Made by a program: the position numbers and the translations under genes
The notes under the pieces: model-generated
Seen by the model: only the letters and a program-made list of their open reading frames with translations
What the model was told of the DNA's origin: nothing
Database searches by the model: none
Assembly (NCBI GenBank): GCA_027483535.1
Contig: JAIXUN010000002.1
Location: 992,001 to 1,056,000 of the forward strand
Direction of reading: 5' to 3'
DNA from: a bacterium
Lineage (GTDB): Bacteria; Armatimonadota; Fimbriimonadia; Fimbriimonadales; Fimbriimonadaceae
DNA: 64,000 bases
Shown: piece after piece, positions 50,886 to 58,549 of the stretch
Layout of the letters: each line of letters opens with the position of its first letter
Position numbering within the stretch: the stretch's first letter is position 1

Positions 50886-52225
50886 GCGGGCGTCTAGACC
50901 GAATCCCGCTCTACAGCATCGAAGCTGAGATGTCGGTCCTTGGCTCGATGATCCTCTCCACCTCGGCGGGACAGACTCTGGTCGGAAAGCTCGAGGAAGG
51001 TGACTTCTATCGCCCTGCGCATAGGCTCATCTACCGGGCTATGTGCGAGCTCATCAAGCAGGGGCGGGAGATCGACCTTGTGACCTTGCGGGCTGAGCTG
51101 GTCGAGAAAGGATGCCTGCCCGACGTCGGCGGAATCGACTTTCTGATCGAGATCGCCGAGTACGTCCCGAGTGCGGCCAACTTTGAGGATTATGCCGAGA
51201 TAGTCCTCGACCGCCGCAGGCTCCGGGACCTTGAGAACCTCGGTGGCAAGATTGTCGCCCTGGTGCATGATCCCGAAGCGGGAACAGCAACGGACAAGTT
51301 CGACAAGGCGGGCGAGATGTTCATCGGTGCCCAAAAGGGTCTGCACGAGGAAGAGTTCAAGCCGATTTCAGGGCCTTTGCGCTCCATCATCAACCGAATC
51401 GACCGCGCAATGGAAACGGGTAAGGCGGAGTTCGGAGTCTCAACGGGCTTCCCGAGCCTCGACAAGCTGATCTGCGGGTACGTCCCTGGCAACTTCGTTC
51501 TAGTAGGCGCTCGGACATCCATGGGCAAGACTTCCTTCGGAATCGGATCAGCCATCCGGGTCGCAAGGCAGGGAATTCCTGTGTTGTATGTAACGATCGA
51601 GATGACGGCCGAGGAAGTGACTAGGCGGGCGATAGCAGCGGTTGGCGGGATTCCTCTTCGGTGGACCCAAGGGATTCCGCTGAATGAGGAGGACTATCAG
51701 AAAGTCACGGACGCGATGGAGCGCCTCACCTCGCTTCCCATCGACTTCGTGGAAGCCACCGGTTCTTTTGGGGTTGCCTCGCTCCGCTCGAACCTTCACC
51801 GGGCATCCCAAAAGCATGGTCGACCGCCCATCGTCTTCATCGACTATCTGCAGATCATGCACACCGAGAGCAAGGAGTATCGAGCGCTCGACCTAACGCG
51901 GCTTGCTCGTGACGTGAAGATAACCACCAAGTCCTTCAACACGACGGGCATCGGGTTCTCCCAGATCAATCAAGCCGTGGATAAGCGTGAGAACAAGAGG
52001 CCGATGATCGGCGACTTCTCCGACTCCTCGGGTCTGGCAAACGAAGCAGACGTGGCGGTCGCCCTCTACCGGGACGAGTACTACAAAGCCAGAGAAGAGA
52101 ACCGGGCTGAGGATCCGTCCTCCGTCGCAGAGATCATCGTGCTAAAGAACCGGAACGGTCCCCTTGGAACCGTCGAGGTCGGATGGGAAGGCGCGTACAC
52201 ACGCTTTGCGGAGGTGGCGGCATGA
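50882..52225 (+). CDS. Replicative DNA helicase (DnaB-like)
   Basis: A 447-residue hexameric helicase. The N-terminal DnaB domain (PLYSIEAEMSVLGSMI) is followed by the RecA-like motor: Walker A GARTSMGKTSF, H1a region VTIEMTAEEVTRR, Walker B VFIDYLQIM and the arginine-finger region near KNRNGPLGTVEVGW. It has an N-terminus like host DnaB rather than a minimal phage form, so it could replace the host helicase. GGAGG precedes ATG 50882, which overlaps the DUF1376 stop. Confidence 0.93.
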   Translation: MSGRLDRIPLYSIEAEMSVLGSMILSTSAGQTLVGKLEEGDFYRPAHRLIYRAMCELIKQGREIDLVTLRAELVEKGCLPDVGGIDFLIEIAEYVPSAANFEDYAEIVLDRRRLRDLENLGGKIVALVHDPEAGTATDKFDKAGEMFIGAQKGLHEEEFKPISGPLRSIINRIDRAMETGKAEFGVSTGFPSLDKLICGYVPGNFVLVGARTSMGKTSFGIGSAIRVARQGIPVLYVTIEMTAEEVTRRAIAAVGGIPLRWTQGIPLNEEDYQKVTDAMERLTSLPIDFVEATGSFGVASLRSNLHRASQKHGRPPIVFIDYLQIMHTESKEYRALDLTRLARDVKITTKSFNTTGIGFSQINQAVDKRENKRPMIGDFSDSSGLANEADVAVALYRDEYYKAREENRAEDPSSVAEIIVLKNRNGPLGTVEVGWEGAYTRFAEVAA

Positions 52226-53049
52226 ACCGGCAGGAAGAGGAAGCCCTCGTGCTTCGAGCCCAGTCGGGCGACGAACACGCCAGAGAGGCGATTGTGGCCG
52301 CCTTTGCGCGTACCTGTCGGGCGGAAGCGGTGGATCACCCGATGCGAACCCTCGACGTGGACGACCGCGAGCAGGAGTGCCGGATCTCGCTGCTCAAATC
52401 CATCGACACGTACAACCCGGCGGCGGGTGTGAAGTTCTCGCACTACGCCAAGACGAACATGCGAAGACGCCTCATCGACCTGTTCCGAGCCGACGGCCGA
52501 ATGTCCCGCAAGGAGACGATCAGCCTCTCGATGGAAGTTGGTGAAGGGGAACTGAAGCTCGAGGAGATCATCGCTTTGCCGGAAGGCGACGAGGGCGCTG
52601 AGTCCCGCCTTCAGGTCTCACTCCTGCTCACCGCGGTGGCCGAGGAACTGACCTCCCGCTACCGGGCGATGTTCGACGGAAGCGAACCAGCCGATGCAGA
52701 CGTGATCGCCGCAATGGAGGCGTTCCTTTACGACCTTGAGGTTGCGAAGGCGGTCTCGCCGCTCGGCGTCTGTGCCGTTCGCGGAACGCTCTCTAGACTT
52801 TCGCCGCAGTCATCGCTCTTCGACGAATCCGAAGGGATCGAACCGAGGCTCGTGGCAATCAATCAGGACCGCTTCATCTTCCGGTTCGTCGAGGCCCAGG
52901 TGCGGATCGCCGTGGCGATCTCGGAAGGGGAAGGTTTGCCGGAGGTCGCCGAGCTGCTCGGGATCTCGGCAGAGACGGTCGGAAGGCTCCTTCGTGGACT
53001 CTCCTGCCTAGTTGGATTCGAAGAAGAGTGGTGGAGGGAGGCTGCTTGA
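52222..53049 (+). CDS. Phage-encoded sigma-70-like factor
   Basis: A 275-residue protein. The first ~100 residues follow sigma region 2: EEALVLRAQSGDEHAREAIV, then DREQECRISLLKSIDTYNP and GVKFSHYAKTNMRRRLIDLF, matching the region 2.1-2.4 helices. The middle is divergent, and the last 50 residues form a region-4-like HTH (LPEVAELLGISAETVGRLL). It is likely to redirect host RNA polymerase to late phage promoters. It sits between DnaB and the lysis genes, coupled by ATGA overlap. The sigma assignment is by motif; activity is inferred. Confidence 0.78.
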   Translation: MNRQEEEALVLRAQSGDEHAREAIVAAFARTCRAEAVDHPMRTLDVDDREQECRISLLKSIDTYNPAAGVKFSHYAKTNMRRRLIDLFRADGRMSRKETISLSMEVGEGELKLEEIIALPEGDEGAESRLQVSLLLTAVAEELTSRYRAMFDGSEPADADVIAAMEAFLYDLEVAKAVSPLGVCAVRGTLSRLSPQSSLFDESEGIEPRLVAINQDRFIFRFVEAQVRIAVAISEGEGLPEVAELLGISAETVGRLLRGLSCLVGFEEEWWREAA

Positions 53050-53065
53050 TTTCGTATCGGGCCGC

Positions 53066-53548
53066 GTGAGCACCCAACGAGACCTCGCGCTTCTCCACCC
53101 TCGTCTGAGGTCGAAGGTGGAGAAGATCCTCACCGAACTTGCCTCCTATTCGGCGGTCCATATGCCCGGCTGCAAGTGGACGGTCATCGAGACCTATCGC
53201 CCGCAGTCGCGCCAGGACGCACTCTTCGCCCAAGGACGAACCAAGCCCGGCCCCATCGTCACGAAGACTCGTTCCTCGCGTCACACGCTCTGCGTCGCCT
53301 TCGACATCGTGCCGTTCCTGAACGGTCAGCCCTTGTGGAACGCAGACAAGCGACACTGGGCCTACCTCGGGCACCTCGCGCGAAAGCACGGCCTTGTCTG
53401 GGGCGGTGACTGGGACAGCGACGGATCATCCGATGACGAGTCCTTTGTGGACTCTCCGCACGTCGAGTGGCCAAGGTCGGACGTTGCCATGACTCGGACA
53501 GCTATCGCCTGGAGGAATCGACAGCCATGGTTCGGGAGCATTCGATGA
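53066..53548 (+). CDS. M15-family endolysin (L-Ala-D-Glu / D,D-peptidase)
   Basis: A lysis enzyme of about 160 residues. The zinc ligands fit peptidase M15: SRHTLCVAFDIVP supplies His and Asp, and DSPHVEWP supplies the second His. ETYRPQSRQDALFAQG and GLVWGGDWDSDG are family hallmarks. There is no signal peptide, so release depends on the adjacent holin. I use GTG 53066; an in-frame TTG at 53012 would overlap the sigma gene more. It cleaves peptidoglycan stem peptides at phage release. Confidence 0.85.
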   Translation: MSTQRDLALLHPRLRSKVEKILTELASYSAVHMPGCKWTVIETYRPQSRQDALFAQGRTKPGPIVTKTRSSRHTLCVAFDIVPFLNGQPLWNADKRHWAYLGHLARKHGLVWGGDWDSDGSSDDESFVDSPHVEWPRSDVAMTRTAIAWRNRQPWFGSIR

Positions 53549-54033
53549 TCCGCGAGTACCTCCACCCGCTTGCCCAGGCGTTCACACCCACGTGGCCGAA
53601 GGGAATCGTAGGTGGGTTGGTGGGACTTCTCGCCCTCCTGTATCCTGTGCAAGCCCTTCGGGACCTGATGGTCTTGACGGTCGTTCTCCTCGTGGTTGAC
53701 ACTTCGATGGGCGTCCTTGCAATCTTCGTCGAGGGAAAGGCGTTCGAGAGTTCTAAGTTCAGGCGGGTGCTGGGGAAGTCCTTCGGTTACTTCGTTGTGC
53801 CGGCCAGCATCTATTGGTCGGCGAAGATCCTAAGCGCCTCGTTTGGAAGCCAAGGGTTCGATGTATTCTCCGCGTCGCTCGTGTGCAGTTTTGTCGTCCT
53901 CACCGAGCTCTCGTCTATCCTCGAAAACGCGAAGCGGTGCGGCATGGCGATACCGCCGAAGGTGATCGAAGCATTGCGAGGAAGAGCGACGGTGCTAGGT
54001 GGGGATGAAGAGAATGTCGATGAGCCTCCCTGA
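53545..54033 (+). CDS. Phage holin (Holin_4_1/TcdE-like)
   Basis: A 162-residue membrane protein with three to four hydrophobic segments. The signature KSFGYFVVPASIYW and, further on, LTELSSILENAKRCGMAIP are typical of the phi29/Cph1 holin family. It forms lesions that let the endolysin reach the wall. ATG 53545 overlaps the endolysin stop; an ATG at 53527 is possible. The acidic C-terminus is usual for cytoplasmic holin tails. Confidence 0.85.
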   Translation: MIREYLHPLAQAFTPTWPKGIVGGLVGLLALLYPVQALRDLMVLTVVLLVVDTSMGVLAIFVEGKAFESSKFRRVLGKSFGYFVVPASIYWSAKILSASFGSQGFDVFSASLVCSFVVLTELSSILENAKRCGMAIPPKVIEALRGRATVLGGDEENVDEPP

Positions 54034-54043
54034 GCAGGGAGGC
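54024..54043. terminator. Hairpin between the convergent holin and 54060 genes
   Basis: GCCTCCCT-GAGC-AGGGAGGC is a perfect 8-bp stem with a tetraloop covering the holin stop. No T tract follows on either strand, so termination would need help from a factor or from convergent pausing. Confidence 0.5.
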
Positions 54044-54059
54044 GACACCCCTGGCGTAG

Positions 54060-54269
54060 TCACTCCTCTTCGTAGGCTTTAACTACCTCAGCGATTCGGT
54101 CGGCGAGTTCTCGCTCGGTCACGACGATCACCCACGAGGCGGGGTTTTCTGGTGTGTCGGCAAGGCCCTGCGTGATGGTCATGGAAACGACACCGTTAGC
54201 ATGGGCGAACTCAGAGAGGGCGCAAGACGCATGGTCTAGCACGTCGAGGGTTTCAGGATTAGGCACCAT
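54060..54269 (-). CDS. Small prophage protein of unknown function
   Basis: Not recognised. It has 69 residues from ATG 54269; the frame continues to 54368 but that part overlaps the upstream gene. The sequence is mixed alpha/beta with a C-terminal acidic helix (ELADRIAEVVKAYEEE). It lies on the minus strand against the rightward operon. Confidence 0.5.
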   Translation of the reverse strand: MVPNPETLDVLDHASCALSEFAHANGVVSMTITQGLADTPENPASWVIVVTERELADRIAEVVKAYEEE

Positions 54270-54340
54270 CGCCCCATACGGGCACCCCTCATTTTTGCCC
54301 AGATTTACGGAAAACCACGGAAAAATTCCGTGAGAAAGCC

Positions 54341-55153
54341 CTAGCTCATGTAGTGGCTGAGCAGGCAAGCCATGTATTCGGCATAGTCCGAATCCTGATA
54401 GCGGACGAGAACTGTTTTCTTTCGGTTGGAGAACGAAAAAGCCACGCCATTAGCCATTGGGGACGCGCTCAGAACCTTTGTCCAATCGCTTGCGAAGTTC
54501 TGCCGGTTGCCGATGAAGGCCACGCGCTTCGAGGTGATGCTCAGCGTCCCCGAATCAACGACGACGATCTCGGTGATGGGGATTGACCTACCGCGAGTGC
54601 TGCCCGTACGGTAAGAGACCCCCTTCATGATCCTCACGGACACGCCGGAAGAACCGCCAACGTAGTGGCGATACGTTCTCTCGTCGAGCATGTCTGCGTA
54701 AAGCTCGGCATGAACGATCTCACCAGGCGTTGTCCTTATCATCGCTTCATGAGGCGCGACCTCCGGAAGGCGACCGTTTTTGATGTTGATCACCGATCCG
54801 GCTAGCTGGATCGCCTTGAGCTGATGGGGGGGCAGGTCTCTCCAGTCGAGTCCAAGTGGCTCGGTGATGCGAAGCATGTCCTCAAGCTCCTGTTCTGTCA
54901 CAACGCCATCGGCAAAGATTCGGTCGACCACGATTGAGTAAAGCTCTCTGTGAACCTGGTGAACGCTATCGGGCGGCAGATTCAAGCTCTTCTGTTGGGC
55001 TTGGAGTCCCGCAATCTCGTAGTCGTCGAGCTTCATGTCCGAGAGCATCCGTAGGACCGAATCCTTGTATCCGGACAGGTTTGTCTTTGCGGTTGCCCGT
55101 TCTTTGTTCTCTCTGATCACACTCTCGATTGCGTCCTTTATCCGACCGAACAT
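54341..55153 (-). CDS. Prophage protein with helical N-terminus and PH-like C-terminal domain
   Basis: Function unknown. The 270-residue protein has a helical first half with a TerB-like acidic segment (DGVVTEQELEDMLRITEPLG). The beta-rich second half (IVVVDSGTLSITSKRVAFIG, then VAFSFSNRKKTVLV) looks like a bacterial PH-like domain. No signal peptide. It is transcribed opposite to surrounding lytic genes from the region next to a strong divergent promoter, so it may be expressed in the lysogen. Confidence 0.6.
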   Translation of the reverse strand: MFGRIKDAIESVIRENKERATAKTNLSGYKDSVLRMLSDMKLDDYEIAGLQAQQKSLNLPPDSVHQVHRELYSIVVDRIFADGVVTEQELEDMLRITEPLGLDWRDLPPHQLKAIQLAGSVINIKNGRLPEVAPHEAMIRTTPGEIVHAELYADMLDERTYRHYVGGSSGVSVRIMKGVSYRTGSTRGRSIPITEIVVVDSGTLSITSKRVAFIGNRQNFASDWTKVLSASPMANGVAFSFSNRKKTVLVRYQDSDYAEYMACLLSHYMS

Positions 55154-55248
55154 GGTTCAAATATACACACGCCACAAGCCCGAGAGGGAGCCCAAAGTAT
55201 CAACTTCGCCCTTCAAAGTGGACGCTGCGAAAAATTCAAGAAAGCCTG

Positions 55249-55277
55249 TTTACAAATAGTAAGAAATGGTATACAAT
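55249..55277 (+). promoter_or_regulatory. Strong promoter giving a leaderless mRNA
   Basis: TTTACA (55249-55254), exactly 17 bases, TACAAT (55272-55277). The GTG start of the Arc-like gene is 8 bases downstream, which leaves no room for a leader. Confidence 0.75.
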
Positions 55278-55284
55278 CCTCACA

Positions 55285-55527
55285 GTGAAGAAACAACAAG
55301 CGTTTCGGCTATCGGAGGGGTTGATCAGACGGCTGAAAGAGTCGGCTGATCGCAATTTCCGAAGCCTCACCAAAGAGGTGGAAATGCGGTTGTGGCAATC
55401 ACTTGATCAAAACCCGGCAGGTGCTGTAACACCTCCGGGCGCGGATCAGCCTAGTAGAGAGGCCGACCAACATGAGTGTACTAACGATCCCGTCGGAAAC
55501 GACCGTTCATCATCAACTGAAGAGTGA
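55285..55527 (+). CDS. Arc-like ribbon-helix-helix DNA-binding protein
   Basis: An 80-residue protein whose first ~45 residues fit the Arc/MetJ ribbon-helix-helix fold: QQAFRLSEGLIRRLKESADR, then SLTKEVEMRLWQSL. The rest is a polar, unstructured tail. GTG 55285 is favoured over upstream frames because it begins the domain and fits a leaderless promoter. By analogy with P22 Arc/Mnt it may repress the antirepressor gene two positions downstream. 56 bases overlap the next gene. Confidence 0.72.
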   Translation: MKKQQAFRLSEGLIRRLKESADRNFRSLTKEVEMRLWQSLDQNPAGAVTPPGADQPSREADQHECTNDPVGNDRSSSTEE

Positions 55528-55864
55528 TTTAGGCTTTTATGCCGGTTCGACCGCCGAGAAGGTGGAGATTTACCGCTTGTGTCGCAACAAGGGGATTCTC
55601 ACCACGGGCGAGTTTTATCTGTTCACCTTTCTTGCGGTGTCTCATCTCACTTCGGAGGTGGTCGCCCCGATCAGTACGTTCGAGCGCACCCTGCGTTCTC
55701 TCAGCCCGGAAGTGGCGGACGTGTACGAGAACCACATGGGCGAGATGTTCGAACTCATGAACCATGCGTACAAGCAGCACTTCGGAGCACCTTGGCGTGT
55801 CTACGAGGAGTTTTTGGAAGACGGGCTTCTTGAGACCGAAACCGTAGCTGGGAGGGTCGCATGA
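55472..55864 (+). CDS. Prophage protein of unknown function
   Basis: Not recognised. The 130-residue product is helical and acidic with several aromatic residues and no membrane segment. The start at 55472 has AGAGG ~10 bases upstream and lies within the end of the Arc-like gene. The stop overlaps the antirepressor start (ATGA), so the three form an operon. Confidence 0.55.
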   Translation: MSVLTIPSETTVHHQLKSDLGFYAGSTAEKVEIYRLCRNKGILTTGEFYLFTFLAVSHLTSEVVAPISTFERTLRSLSPEVADVYENHMGEMFELMNHAYKQHFGAPWRVYEEFLEDGLLETETVAGRVA

Positions 55865-57078
55865 ACATTCTCGAATCGATCAAGCACGTTCGCCCCATCG
55901 ATGGAAAAGCATTCTGGATTCTGCCCGAGGTCTTTGACGCTCTCGGCGTGAACCGTCAAATCACGCGTGACTCCATCATCGACCGTGCGAGGAAGTGGCT
56001 CGTTAGCAACGGGATTAACCCGGGTCAGATATTCGACCTTGGCATGGGTCCCACCGATCTTGGTTGCACCGAGCGCGGGTTGTACGCGGTGATCTCCGAA
56101 ACCATCTACATCCACGGCAACAAGCAAGCGATCCTTGCCGCCAAGGAAGAGATCGGGATTGTCACCCACCCTCCCGCTCAGGCATTGCTCCCCGTGGACG
56201 ATTTCGAGGACGTGACGGCAACTCTCGCTCCCAGGTTCATGCCCTCGTCTTCTGTTCCGGTGTACGTGGCTCCGACTCCCGCACCTTCCCCGATCGTTCC
56301 CGCTCCCCCAAAGAACGACCTGATGGTCTTTGACTATTCGGGCAAGGAGGTTCGGACGGTGATGAAGGACGGTCAGCCCTGGTGGGTGGCGAAAGACGTG
56401 TGTGAGGTGCTTGGGATTTCAAGCCATCGAGACGCACTTGCCCGGCTAGATGACGACGAAAGGGAGTCGGTATTAGTCGACACCCTTGGTGGTGCTCAAG
56501 AGTTTGGAGCCGTCAACGAGGCGGGTCTCTACTCGCTCATCCTCCGCTCTCGAAAGCCAGAGGCGAAAGCGTTCAAACGCTGGGTGACGCACGAGGTTCT
56601 GCCGTCGATCCGTAAGACGGGTTCCTACTCGGTCCAACCGGCTGCACCTGCTCCCGCCCTTCCGACCGATTACAAGTCGGCTCTTGTGGCGTTGCTTCAA
56701 GAGGTGGAGAAGACCGAGGCGCAATCAGCTGTCATTAGGGAGCTTGCTCCTAAGGCGGCATTTCACGACACCGTTCACGACGCCGCAGGGTGCCACACGT
56801 TCCAGGAGGCCGCGAAGATCCTAGGCACGGGCCGCGAGCGTCTCTTCAAGTTCTGCCGAGAGAACAAGATCATCATCCCGAATAGCACCCAGCCATATCA
56901 GCAGTTCATCGACCGTGGTTACTTCCGCGTTGTGGAAAACCCGTACCCTCACCCTAAGACCGGAGAGACCGTTCTCGCGTTTACGACGATGATCACGGGC
57001 AAAGGGCTTGCGTGGCTCGAAAGGAAGATCGCCGCTGCGAAAGAGAGCCTTGTTGAATCTGATTCGGAAGCCGCCTAG
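55861..57078 (+). CDS. Phage antirepressor with BRO-N and KilA-C domains
   Basis: A 405-residue protein in three parts. Residues ~155-260 are a BRO-N domain (EVRTVMKDGQPWWVAKDVCE, LYSLILRSRKPEAK, FKRWVTHEVLPSIR). Residues ~300-400 are the KilA-C/ANT domain (TFQEAAKILGTGRERLFKFC and GKGLAWLERKI). The N-terminal ~105 residues are extra (LGVNRQITRDSIIDRARKWL) and may be a further DNA- or protein-binding module. Such proteins inactivate repressors of related prophages. GGAGGG precedes the ATG. Confidence 0.85.
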   Translation: MNILESIKHVRPIDGKAFWILPEVFDALGVNRQITRDSIIDRARKWLVSNGINPGQIFDLGMGPTDLGCTERGLYAVISETIYIHGNKQAILAAKEEIGIVTHPPAQALLPVDDFEDVTATLAPRFMPSSSVPVYVAPTPAPSPIVPAPPKNDLMVFDYSGKEVRTVMKDGQPWWVAKDVCEVLGISSHRDALARLDDDERESVLVDTLGGAQEFGAVNEAGLYSLILRSRKPEAKAFKRWVTHEVLPSIRKTGSYSVQPAAPAPALPTDYKSALVALLQEVEKTEAQSAVIRELAPKAAFHDTVHDAAGCHTFQEAAKILGTGRERLFKFCRENKIIIPNSTQPYQQFIDRGYFRVVENPYPHPKTGETVLAFTTMITGKGLAWLERKIAAAKESLVESDSEAA

Positions 57079-57128
57079 CCCTTGTGGGCGGCCTCCGATC
57101 ACACATGGGCAGTCCGTAAAGGGCACCG

Positions 57129-57422
57129 ATGTACAAACGACTCCAGATCGAGATTCAAGGCGACGTGACCGGCGACGGCCGACCGGAGTTCAAGCTGACT
57201 CCCGTCGACATCGAGATTGCCGACAACGTTGCCTTCCCCCTCGAGCAGGCCCTTAAGATGGCCGACCAATTCGACGCCGAACCCGGCGACGGAGAATACG
57301 ACCAGCTCTTCAAAACCCGAATCCCGGTGAGGGTCAACCTATTCGTCGCGAAGCTGAACACCGAGGTTGATGTCCAAGGCAAGGTGACTATCAGGATCAA
57401 GGAAGTAGATTCGCCGGAGTAA
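57129..57422 (+). CDS. Small prophage protein of unknown function
   Basis: Not recognised. It has 97 residues, is beta-rich and acidic, with DGEYDQLFKTRIPVRVNLFV as its most distinctive stretch. AAAGGG lies 6 bases before the ATG. It ends ~180 bases before the metallopeptidase gene. Confidence 0.55.
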   Translation: MYKRLQIEIQGDVTGDGRPEFKLTPVDIEIADNVAFPLEQALKMADQFDAEPGDGEYDQLFKTRIPVRVNLFVAKLNTEVDVQGKVTIRIKEVDSPE

Positions 57423-57572
57423 GTGTTCCTTGCCCGCTCGGTGAGGAAACCAACCCATGAGTCTTCACCCCCTAGGGTTCGCCTTAGGGCCCCCGTTGAC
57501 TAGATTGGCGGGGAAAACAACCGGCGCAGTTAGCGCACGACCAAGGGGCTGGCCCGATGACGCCAGCGGACA

Positions 57573-57594
57573 CCCCGGAAAGACGGGGATTTTT
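57573..57594 (+). terminator. Weak intrinsic terminator
   Basis: CCCCG (57573-57577) and CGGGG (57584-57588) form a short stem followed by ATTTTTG. The rest of the 57423-57599 interval contains no supported gene. Confidence 0.4.
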
Positions 57595-57599
57595 GATTT

Positions 57600-58082
57600 A
57601 TGCCGCATTGGAAAGACGCACCGGAGTTGCTGGAACTCGCGACGCCGATCATCGAGAAGCACCACGAACACCTCGTCGGATGCCCGATCCGGTTTGTCTG
57701 GCGAAGCCCTGCTCGAAAGATGGGGAAGAAGCACATAGCTCTCGGAACGGCCGAAGTGATCACCGGGCGGTTCGCTTGGTTTGTCATGACCGAGGAAGAG
57801 AAGGAGTTGGCCGCAAGTTTTGGAATCGAGTCGCCCAAGATGTTCTGGATCGAGATCAGTGCGGACGATTGGCCGGACCTAACCGAGCCTCAGCAGCTTG
57901 CCCTGATCGACCACGAGCTTTGCCACTGCGGTGTGGAGTGGACCGAAGACGACCCCGAGCCGGAGTTGCACCTGATCCGTCACGACGTGGAGGAATTCGA
58001 GGCCATCCTCAGGCGACACGGGGCGTGGGAAGCGGGGTTGGAGCGGTTTGCGGCGGCCCTCATGGGGTTCGAGGGTGCGTAG
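57600..58082 (+). CDS. Phage putative metallopeptidase
   Basis: A 160-residue protein of the phage metallopeptidase group. The zinc motif is LIDHELCHC (HExxH type, HELCH), with the C-terminal HDVEEFEAILRRHG typical of these phage proteins. There is no export signal. The biological target is unknown. The ATG lacks a strong Shine-Dalgarno; a short terminator-like hairpin precedes it. Confidence 0.78.
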   Translation: MPHWKDAPELLELATPIIEKHHEHLVGCPIRFVWRSPARKMGKKHIALGTAEVITGRFAWFVMTEEEKELAASFGIESPKMFWIEISADDWPDLTEPQQLALIDHELCHCGVEWTEDDPEPELHLIRHDVEEFEAILRRHGAWEAGLERFAAALMGFEGA

Positions 58083-58172
58083 ACTTGGGTTTTGATCCAC
58101 AAAACTCGCGGCAATGTTGCTAGATATCAATTATTTTTCGCTTTTGGGGATACAGATTGGAGATTCCCTCGT

Positions 58173-58178
58173 TATAAT
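58173..58178 (+). promoter_or_regulatory. Consensus -10 box of the toxin-antitoxin operon
   Basis: TATAAT is a perfect -10. The best -35 is GATACA at 58149-58154 (18-base spacer, 3 of 6 matches). The start site falls at the first of two repeat operators. Confidence 0.55.
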
Positions 58179-58184
58179 TAATGC

Positions 58185-58216
58185 AGGGGAAGACCCTAAT
58201 TAGGGGAATCCCCTAA
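58185..58216. repeat. Two tandem palindromic operators upstream of the toxin-antitoxin pair
   Basis: AGGGGAAGACCCTAA (58185-58199) and AGGGGAATCCCCTAA (58202-58216) are spaced by 17 bp. The second extends to the 17-bp palindrome TTAGGGGA-A-TCCCCTAA. This is the expected arrangement for an autoregulating antitoxin. Confidence 0.65.
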
Positions 58217-58227
58217 AAGGACAGCTA

Positions 58228-58545
58228 TTGAGCAATCAAAGGCTGGTAAGCATTATGGCTACCAAGACCACGGAGACCAAAGGACAAGAGCTGAGGAAGC
58301 CAGACGCACAGGGCAGGATCGCAATCGGGAAAGAACATGCCGATGAAACCTACGCTGTGGAGAAGCAGAGCAACGGAGACATATTGCTACGCCCGGTGAT
58401 CGGGATCCATAAGCGGGAGGCATGGTTGTTCAACAACTCTCTCGCCCTGGAATCGGTCAAGCGCGGGTTGGCAGACTCTGCGGCAGGAAGGATCCACGAT
58501 TTGGGTTCTTTCGAAGAGTTCGCAGAGGACGACGACGAGGACTAA
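58228..58545 (+). CDS. AbrB/MazE-like antitoxin
   Basis: A 105-residue protein (97 if ATG 58255 is used). A swapped-hairpin AbrB-type segment (PDAQGRIAIGKEHADETYAV, then DILLRPV) is followed by a helical, acidic C-terminus that would wrap the toxin. AAGGA lies ~9 bases before TTG 58228. Two palindromic operators upstream suggest autorepression, and a RelE-like gene follows after 4 bases. Confidence 0.75.
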   Translation: MSNQRLVSIMATKTTETKGQELRKPDAQGRIAIGKEHADETYAVEKQSNGDILLRPVIGIHKREAWLFNNSLALESVKRGLADSAAGRIHDLGSFEEFAEDDDED

Positions 58546-58549
58546 ACAA

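Noticed and set aside
57457-57738. 93-codon plus-strand frame before the metallopeptidase
   Set aside because: Most of it overlaps the metallopeptidase gene out of frame, and it has no Shine-Dalgarno.
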